A stretch of DNA of 9,934 nucleotides from Planctomycetota bacterium. Its GTDB lineage: Bacteria; Planctomycetota; Planctomycetia; Planctomycetales; Planctomycetaceae. The stretch is from NCBI GenBank assembly GCA_013151585.1, contig JAADHY010000052.1, forward strand, positions 1 to 9,934. Direction: 5' to 3'. Each line of letters starts with the position of its first letter. Positions within the stretch are counted from its first letter, which is position 1. Both the position numbers and the translations under genes were made by a program. Below the pieces are notes generated by a model. It was not told the origin of the DNA, made no database searches, and was given only the letters and a program-made list of their open reading frames with translations. Below, in pieces: positions 1 to 4,833 of this stretch.

Positions 1-445
1 TGCCTTCTTTGAAGAGCGTGATCCGATGGCCGCGTCCCTTGAGGGTCGGGTTGGTTTCGTCGAGCGGGTCAACCACACCGAAGCGTTCGTGGTCGCTCGG
101 ACGGCGACTGGCCAGGGCCGCTCGTTTGATGCCGATCAGCGAGGCCGCCGTCTTCGCCAACCGCTCTTTCGCATCTGCGGGATAGTTGTGATGGGAGGGA
201 ATGCGCCAGGCCCCGTCTTTGTATTCGACCATGAACGGTTTGGCGGCGGCAGTCTCTTCGTCGTAGATGACCACTCGCAGCGCGGTCGCCTCGTTCGGGT
301 CTTTGAAGTCCGGATAGAACTCTTTCCCGACCTTCTCGAAGCCGGCGATCTTCCGGGGCCGCGTCGCCCAGTGCGACGCCACGGCGATCGCCACCGAAAT
401 CGCAGCTACGACAACAAAAGCTATGGTTCGCTTCTTTTGGTCCAT
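1..445 (-). CDS. DUF4340 domain-containing protein, N-terminal part (runs off the left edge)
   Basis: Only the first 148 codons lie in the window; the reading frame is open to the edge. It starts at ATG 445-443 with a weak purine-rich GGTGG about ten bases upstream. Residues 1-6 are polar and basic (MDQKKR) and are followed by one hydrophobic segment (about 8-27), so this is a membrane anchor or uncleaved signal with the rest outside the cytoplasm. Residues 35-148 have the DUF4340 pattern: a short 'F..v....F..F.dp....LrVv.yd' strand, 'yKDGaWrIPSHHNYPADAKERL', a helix, then 'FGVVDP'. The function of the family is unknown, but its genes commonly sit beside GldG-like genes. Here it is the third gene of the same-strand run, 107 bp after the permease/GldG fusion, so it is probably an extracytoplasmic partner of that transporter. 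The family assignment is from recognition, without a search. Confidence 0.85.
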   Translation of the reverse strand, partial: MDQKKRTIAFVVVAAISVAIAVASHWATRPRKIAGFEKVGKEFYPDFKDPNEATALRVVIYDEETAAAKPFMVEYKDGAWRIPSHHNYPADAKERLAKTAASLIGIKRAALASRRPSDHERFGVVDPLDETNPTLKGRGHRITLFKEG

Positions 446-481
446 GGTTGTCTATCCACCTTCGGAATGTTTCCGGTTGCT

Positions 482-511
482 GCCGCCGGTCCGGCGACCG
501 GTACCGGCGGC
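482..511 (-). other. Intergenic hairpin between the GldFG-like gene and the DUF4340 gene
   Basis: A perfect 9-bp inverted repeat (GCCGCCGGT at 482-490, ACCGGCGGC at 503-511) encloses a 12-base loop inside the 107-bp gap. No T-run follows on either strand, so it is not a classical intrinsic terminator. It could be an mRNA-processing or stability element, or a weak attenuator that lowers expression of the last gene. It could also be chance in GC-rich DNA. Confidence 0.3.
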
Positions 512-552
512 TGGGCAATGGATCCGACTGTTTTTCCTCTGGAACGAACGGG

Positions 553-3210
553 TCAGCGTTTCACTCGCCGAGCCTCCTCGATGTAGCGCAGCTCGGCATT
601 GACTCGCAACAGCAGGACGATGATTCCCATCAGCACGGCGGGAATCGGTGGCAACAGGACCGCCCGCCAGCGAATCTGGTTCTCCAGTTCGCGAATCTGG
701 CGTTGTTCGCGAGCTTTCAGTTTCTCGATCCTCGCTTTCTTTTCCTGTTCGATGTTCGCTTTGGCGACGTCCAGTTGCCGTTGCTCGGTTTGCCGTGCGA
801 TCTCCAGCTTTTGCTGCTTTTCGATAGGGCTGAGGCTGGGATCCTTTTCGATTTGTTCGGCGATCTTTTGCAAGCTGGCCCGGCGTTTGGCCAGTTGTTC
901 CTGAGCCTCACGCTCGGCCTTTTGCTGCTCTTCCGCACGACGACGCCGGAACTCGTTCGCTCGCCGCTCGATTTCCGTCAGCGTGCGCTGGGTGATGCGG
1001 CGTTTCCGCAGTTCGACATACGACTCATCGCCCGCCAACACGTCGACCGCGTTCAACACGAACTTGACGTTGTCCAACTTCAAGTCGGCCGCCTCGCGTC
1101 GCTCGACCGTGAAGAGCACGTCCGAGACCAGATCGACATCGGCCACATAGATCACGTTGATGCCCTCGTCTTCGGACTTCTCCTTCGACTTGATCTGAGC
1201 CGCCAGGACGTGGGAATGTTCGTCGATGAACCGCGGCGGGTTCTGCTTGATCCGGACGCCCATCCCGAAGAACATCGGCTCGGTGATGTCTTCCCATTTC
1301 AGCACGCCGGAATGCACGCTGGTCCGCAGCAGAGGGATGAACTCCAGCTCGGAATCTTCTCGCGGGCGGATGCGGCCCGGGTACAGGGCCAGCACTTCCT
1401 GCAGGCCGCTCGTGACCGGGCTGTCCGGGTTAAAAGCGTCGCGGACGCCGCTGGCCGGTGTGATGAAGACAAATTCGGGCGGCCACAATTGAGCGAACCG
1501 GGGATGCAACGCCTGACCGACCAGGTCCCACACGACTTCTCCGTTGTTCCAGGCGATGCCCAAAGCGCGAATGAGGGTCGTGGCCCGACCTCCGTCGGCT
1601 TTCTGTTCCGGCGGAGCGCCACCGAACATGCCGCCCGGCCGCGGCTTGGGCTGACGCGGCGAGCTCATCCCTTGATCGTACCACGTGTAAGGATCGTCGA
1701 AAATCAGGACCGGCTTCCCGGACTTAACATAGTCCACGAAGTGCTCCATTTGCTTCTGCGTCAACGACGAGGGAAGGACCGCCATCAAGACATCGTACTT
1801 CTCCTGGTCGATTTCCGAATCGGGCGACACCTCCTCGACGCGATACTGTTTCTTCAGCTCCTGAGAGATTCGCCATTCCGGGACGCTTCGGAAAGCCGCC
1901 ATCCGGAAGCCGCCGGTGACCAAGGCGTCGGTGCGAAGAATGCCGACCGTCAGCCGCTTCTCCTGGGAGACAGTGCGGATTGACCGAGTCAACTCGTACT
2001 CGATCGGAGTCCCCTCTTCGAAAACAGGGATGATTACCTCGTCGTAGGGACTGCTTACGACCGCTCCCAGGTAGATGTCGACTTCTTCGAATCGTCCTTC
2101 CCGCTCGGTCTGGACCCGTAAGGGTTCGATCCCGTAGCTTTCGGCTTCCTCCGCTTCCTCGCTGTAAGGCTCCACGTCCACGAACCGCACGTCGATGCGG
2201 TTGCCGCCCAGTCGATCGTACTGCCGCAACAGGCCGCGAAGTTGCCGCTTCTTGAAAACGAACTCCCGAGGAACCCTCCTGCTGATAAAGGCTTGAATCA
2301 AGACCGGGTGGTCTTTGTCGATCTTCTTGATCAGTTCTCGAGTGGTGGGCGAGAGTGTGAAGACCTTCTCGGCCGTCATGTCGAACCGCAAGCCGATGAC
2401 TTCGCTGCCCCGGCCGACCACGACGTTCAGGCTGATCAGCGTCGCTGCCAGGCAGATCGCTCGGATGCCGAATTGCAGTTCCATCAAGGCGCCTTCCCGG
2501 CCGCTGCTCCAATGCCTTCGCCCAATGACCACCGCGTTCAAATAGAGCATGAACACGGCAAAAGAGACGAAGTAGAGGATTCCGCTCAGCGGGATCACCC
2601 CCATCGTGAACTCACGCAGTTGCTCGCTCAGACTCAGCTCTTGCAAGAATTGATTTCCGGGCGCCAACCGGTCGATGAACACGGGCACGGCACAGATAGC
2701 GACACCCAAGACAAACGCCACGGTATTGCTGTTGGTCAAGACCGAAGCGAACATGCCGGCGCCCAGAAGCGAGGCGCCCGCGATCCAATAACCAAAATAG
2801 GTGCAGATCAGCAACCCCCAGTCAGGATCGGCGTAGTAGGCGAGCACTCCCAACTGAGTCAGCGAAAACAACAGAGCGACGGTGTAAACGCAGACCACCG
2901 CCAGGTACTTGCCAAGCAGGATTTCCACGTCGGTTGCCGGCAGGGTGAAGAGCAGTTCGTCCGTGCCGAGCTTTTTCTCTTCGGCCCACACGCCCATCGT
3001 GATGGCCGGCACGATGAACAACAAGAGCAAAGGATAGTACTGACTGAGCTGGTCCAGATTGGCTAGATTGTTGGCAAAGAATTGCGGGCTGAACGCAAAC
3101 GCCGCGCCCGCCACAACAAACACCACAATGAACAGATAGCCTAAAACGCCCGAAAAGTAGGCCATCAAGTTCCGCTTAAAAACCGCCTCGATGACGTGTT
3201 TTCTCAGCAT
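553..3210 (-). CDS. Fused ABC-2 permease (GldF-like) and GldG-like auxiliary protein
   Basis: 885 aa. Residues 1-230 are an ABC-2 type permease with about six membrane helices (roughly 21-40, 58-74, 100-120, 131-155, 162-180, 207-228) and the typical cytoplasmic 'WAEEKKLGTDELLFTLP' segment (75-91). A seventh helix (247-265) leads into a GldG-type 'ABC_transp_aux' region: 'FDMTAEKVFTLSPTTRELIKKI' (276-297), 'YELTRSI' (405-411) and 'KYDVLMAVLPSSLTQKQMEHFVDYVKSGKPVLIFDDP' (471-507). A Pro/Gly-rich linker follows at about 515-540. Residues 738-848 are a highly charged Arg/Lys/Glu/Gln stretch that looks like a long coiled coil, and a final membrane helix (849-869) precedes a basic tail. GldF and GldG are separate proteins in Bacteroidota; here they are one chain. 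The start at ATG 3210 has GGA eight bases upstream and opens with a normal ABC-2 N-terminus. The ATPase gene is directly upstream on the same strand, so the product is presumably the membrane part of that ABC complex. The substrate cannot be told from the sequence; a gliding role is not implied. Confidence 0.93.
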   Translation of the reverse strand: MLRKHVIEAVFKRNLMAYFSGVLGYLFIVVFVVAGAAFAFSPQFFANNLANLDQLSQYYPLLLLFIVPAITMGVWAEEKKLGTDELLFTLPATDVEILLGKYLAVVCVYTVALLFSLTQLGVLAYYADPDWGLLICTYFGYWIAGASLLGAGMFASVLTNSNTVAFVLGVAICAVPVFIDRLAPGNQFLQELSLSEQLREFTMGVIPLSGILYFVSFAVFMLYLNAVVIGRRHWSSGREGALMELQFGIRAICLAATLISLNVVVGRGSEVIGLRFDMTAEKVFTLSPTTRELIKKIDKDHPVLIQAFISRRVPREFVFKKRQLRGLLRQYDRLGGNRIDVRFVDVEPYSEEAEEAESYGIEPLRVQTEREGRFEEVDIYLGAVVSSPYDEVIIPVFEEGTPIEYELTRSIRTVSQEKRLTVGILRTDALVTGGFRMAAFRSVPEWRISQELKKQYRVEEVSPDSEIDQEKYDVLMAVLPSSLTQKQMEHFVDYVKSGKPVLIFDDPYTWYDQGMSSPRQPKPRPGGMFGGAPPEQKADGGRATTLIRALGIAWNNGEVVWDLVGQALHPRFAQLWPPEFVFITPASGVRDAFNPDSPVTSGLQEVLALYPGRIRPREDSELEFIPLLRTSVHSGVLKWEDITEPMFFGMGVRIKQNPPRFIDEHSHVLAAQIKSKEKSEDEGINVIYVADVDLVSDVLFTVERREAADLKLDNVKFVLNAVDVLAGDESYVELRKRRITQRTLTEIERRANEFRRRRAEEQQKAEREAQEQLAKRRASLQKIAEQIEKDPSLSPIEKQQKLEIARQTEQRQLDVAKANIEQEKKARIEKLKAREQRQIRELENQIRWRAVLLPPIPAVLMGIIVLLLRVNAELRYIEEARRVKR

Positions 3211-3260
3211 GTCTTTTTCCGTCTGAGTTTCAGCGGGTTTCTTCGATCGAAATTCGTTTT

Positions 3261-3306
3261 ACCCTCTCGGAAGTCCGTTCGCCTCCAGCCGAGGGTCCTG
3301 CTGGAG
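3261..3306 (-). other. Overlapping inverted repeats in the ATPase-permease gap
   Basis: The 158-bp gap between the ATPase stop and the permease start holds two mutually exclusive stems. One is CTCCAGC (3283-3289) with GCTGGAG (3300-3306). The other is ACCCTC-T-CGG (3261-3270, one bulged T) with CCGAGGGT (3289-3296). They share base 3289 and interleave, so only one can form at a time. There is no U-tract. It may be a leader or attenuator-like element between the two operon genes; it is weak evidence. Nothing else was seen in the gap. Confidence 0.22.
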
Positions 3307-3368
3307 CTTCGCGCCAACGTTTCACGGTGACGATCGACCTGGCGTCTGGGGAGCTCCGTGAGGTCCCG

Positions 3369-4127
3369 TCAGGCGCCAATCGTCATCTCGCGGAACCGCC
3401 GTTCCATGTCGCCGTCGCCGCCAGCCATCTCCTTGACCGGGCCATCGAAGATGATACGTCCTTCGTGGATCAGGATCACTCGGCTACACGTCGCCTGAAC
3501 CTCGCGGAGGATGTGCGTTGAGAGCAGCACGGTTTTGGTCTCGCCCAAACTGCGAATCAACTCGCGCACGTCATGGACCTGGTTGGGGTCCAAGCCGGCG
3601 GTCGGCTCATCCAGAATCAACACCTCTGGATCGTGCAGCAGGGCCTGAGCCATGCCAACACGCTGCCGGTAACCGCGGGAAAGCTTGCTGATCGGCTTGC
3701 CCCAAACGGTTTGCAAGGAACACTGTTCAGCCACGTAGTCCAGTCGTTCTTCGAGCTGGTCTTTGGGCATTCCGCGAGCCTCACCCAGGTAGCGCAGCAA
3801 AGTGTTGGGCGTCATCTCGGAATAGAGCGGGCCGTTTTCCGGCAAGTACCCGATCAGCCGGCTGGCTTCCAGCCGCTGAGTGGAAACGTCGAAACCGCCG
3901 ATGCGGGCTTCGCCCTCGGTGGGAGCCAGGTAGCCGGTCAGCAATCGCATGGTTGTGGACTTTCCGGCCCCGTTCGGTCCCAAGAATGCGGCGACTTGCC
4001 CGCGAGGCACCGAGAAGGTGACGTTGCGAACGGCGGCGAACGAGCCGTAAAACTTGCTCAGCCCGCGCGCCTCGATCATGACCTTGTCGCCGTTTCCTTC
4101 ACTGTTTCCGTGCGATCGTGCACTCAT
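3369..4127 (-). CDS. ABC transporter ATP-binding protein (GldA-like)
   Basis: 252 aa; binds and hydrolyses ATP in the cytoplasm to drive the permease encoded next. The motifs are all present: Walker A GPNGAGKST (50-58), signature LSRGYRQRV (149-157), Walker B VLILDEPTAGLD (169-180) and the H-loop His in STH (203-205). The Q-loop position reads GYLPENGPLY (93-102), with Glu where many ABC proteins have Gln; this 'YLPE' form is usual in the CcmA/GldA/NatA-like group. Length is slightly over the 230-245 aa norm of such ATPases because of a 16-residue polar N-terminus. The start at ATG 4127 is preferred: AAAGG lies 8 bases upstream (4136-4140). An in-frame ATG at 4079 (MIEARGLSKFYG) is the alternative and begins exactly at the conserved domain. 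It is the first gene of the minus-strand run, followed after 158 bp by the permease/GldG fusion. Confidence 0.96.
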   Translation of the reverse strand: MSARSHGNSEGNGDKVMIEARGLSKFYGSFAAVRNVTFSVPRGQVAAFLGPNGAGKSTTMRLLTGYLAPTEGEARIGGFDVSTQRLEASRLIGYLPENGPLYSEMTPNTLLRYLGEARGMPKDQLEERLDYVAEQCSLQTVWGKPISKLSRGYRQRVGMAQALLHDPEVLILDEPTAGLDPNQVHDVRELIRSLGETKTVLLSTHILREVQATCSRVILIHEGRIIFDGPVKEMAGGDGDMERRFREMTIGA

Positions 4128-4174
4128 CGGTTCTGCCTTTTCTCACCACGTTCTGGTCGAGGTTTCATCGCGTC

Positions 4175-4216
4175 GGTTTCAACGCCGGCTGAATGGCGCC
4201 GGCTCGGTTCGAAACC
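4175..4216. repeat. Imperfect palindrome upstream of the ABC operon
   Basis: Outer arms GGTTTC (4175-4180) and GAAACC (4211-4216) and inner arms GCCGGC (4184-4189) and GCCGGC (4198-4203) form a two-part stem with an 8-base loop. It lies about 48 bp upstream of the ATPase start, so it would be in the 5' untranslated part of that mRNA. It could be a leader hairpin, an operator-like dyad, or one copy of a dispersed REP-like palindrome. Only one copy is in the window. Confidence 0.4.
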
Positions 4217-4288
4217 CCACTCGCTGGTCGACTGCGAACTGCAATCGTCCGATACGCCGATCGGTTTCAGCCCCCCTTGGCCCGAGCG

Positions 4289-4409
4289 ACCCGTTGGCCG
4301 CGTCTCGCCTGAGGGCGGGCCACCGGGTGAGGCTCTGCAACCGACGCGCTTGAGCTGGGGAAAGGCTGCAAGCTTCTTGCAGCAGGCAGGCGCGGCCCTT
4401 TGGGGTCGC
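4289..4409. other. Cluster of three hairpins, possible structured RNA
   Basis: Three consecutive foldable elements lie within 121 bp. Hairpin 1: ACCCGTTGGCC (4289-4299) pairs with GGCCACCGGGT (4318-4328) at 10 of 11 positions, and CGCC/GGCG (4306-4309/4314-4317) stack inside it. Hairpin 2: GCTGCAAG (4365-4372) pairs perfectly with CTTGCAGC (4376-4383) around a 3-base loop. Hairpin 3: GCGGCCC (4392-4398) pairs with GGGTCGC (4403-4409) with one G-U pair on the plus strand. I do not recognise a known RNA family (not tmRNA, RNase P, SRP or a known riboswitch by conserved core). Strand is undetermined; no U-rich terminator end is visible. Confidence 0.35.
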
Positions 4410-4550
4410 CGGTCCGCCATCCCGCGCCGACAACCATCGTCCGCCGGCACCGTCGACCATTATCAGTGGGCCGCTAATTCGTTTCGTTCCGTCAAGGAGG
4501 GTGGCTCCAGACCGCCGACTGAACGTACGGCGTTCCCTCGGAGCCGCTAA

Positions 4551-4580
4551 CTGTGATTAATAATACGCCAAAAATTACAG
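4551..4580. promoter_or_regulatory. AT-rich island, candidate promoter/operator in the divergent region
   Basis: About 30 bases are clearly AT-rich in otherwise GC-rich DNA. They are bounded by an imperfect dyad CTGTGAT (4551-4557) and ATTACAG (4574-4580). Read on the minus strand, 4565-4560 is TATTAT, a 5/6 match to a sigma-70 -10 box facing the ABC operon, but I find no good -35 box at the right distance. If it is the promoter, the ATPase mRNA would carry a leader of over 400 bases including the hairpin cluster. Tentative. Confidence 0.3.
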
Positions 4581-4650
4581 TGGGCGTTGGGGGGTGTCCA
4601 GTGAATCGAACGAATTTGTGTCGGTCACGTCGGGATTTTTGGGGCGGAGG

Positions 4651-4701
4651 ACGAGCGGAGGGCCCGAAAGGCCGCCGCCGGCGGGCCTTCAAGCGGCTCG
4701 T
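4651..4701 (+). other. Stem-loop upstream of the glycosyltransferase gene
   Basis: ACGAGC (4651-4656) pairs with GCTCGT (4696-4701), and GGCCCG (4661-4666) pairs with CGGGCC (4682-4687), separated by an asymmetric internal loop; a GC-rich 15-base apex closes it. It ends just before the candidate -35 box for the glycosyltransferase. No T-run follows, so a terminator is unlikely on the plus strand. It may be a regulatory dyad or chance. Confidence 0.28.
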
Positions 4702-4702
4702 C

Positions 4703-4731
4703 TTGTCGAGTTGGACCGGATTTGTTAGCTT
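4703..4731 (+). promoter_or_regulatory. Weak candidate sigma-70 promoter for the glycosyltransferase
   Basis: TTGTCG (4703-4708, 4/6 to TTGACA), a 17-base spacer, then TAGCTT (4726-4731, 3/6 to TATAAT). If used, transcription would begin near 4738, after the possible GTG start at 4732 and about 95 bases before ATG 4834. The match is poor and rests mainly on position and spacing. Confidence 0.25.
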
Positions 4732-4833
4732 GTGCTCCGTTCGAAAGGCGATTTCCAAACACAAGTTTTCCCGCCTTTTGCGGGCCAAAGCCAAATTCGA
4801 AGGATTCCAAGGGTGGACGCGGGCAAGGACGCC

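Larger units (their letters stand above)
4128..4833. other. Divergent intergenic region, hairpin-rich, no convincing gene
   Basis: About 700 bp separate the ATPase (minus strand) from the glycosyltransferase (plus strand). Short open frames exist on both strands, but they are rich in Arg, Pro, Gly and Cys, show no recognisable domain and look like GC-bias shadows. The region has several inverted repeats (listed separately), three copies of GGTTTCA (4161, 4175, 4263) with one inverted GAAACC (4211), and one AT-rich island near 4551-4580. It must contain the promoters for both transcription units. A structured 5' leader of the ATPase operon or an independent small RNA is possible but not shown. 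Confidence 0.6.

Noticed and set aside
448..1983. 511-codon open frame on the plus strand
   Set aside because: It lies entirely antisense to the well-supported GldFG-like gene and the translation is rich in Leu, Asp, Arg, Gln and His without any domain; typical of a GC-bias mirror frame.
3369..4127. Loss of the Q-loop glutamine in the ATPase as a sign of inactivity
   Set aside because: The 'GYLPE' form is common in this ATPase group and all other motifs are intact, so it is taken as normal.
4161..4270. CRISPR-like repeats (three GGTTTCA words)
   Set aside because: The shared words are only seven bases long, spacing is 14 and 88 bp, and there is no repeated 25-40 bp unit or cas gene.
4124..4450. 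108-codon minus-strand frame overlapping the ATPase start by ATGA
   Set aside because: The ATGA overlap is tempting, but the product is a low-complexity Arg/Pro/Gly/Cys-rich chain that runs through the palindromes, with no ribosome-binding site noted and no recognisable family.
4732..4833. Upstream GTG start for the glycosyltransferase
   Set aside because: The extra 34 residues look non-conserved, the ribosome-binding site is weak, and a candidate -10 box overlaps this point; ATG 4834 with AAGGA is preferred, though GTG is not excluded.
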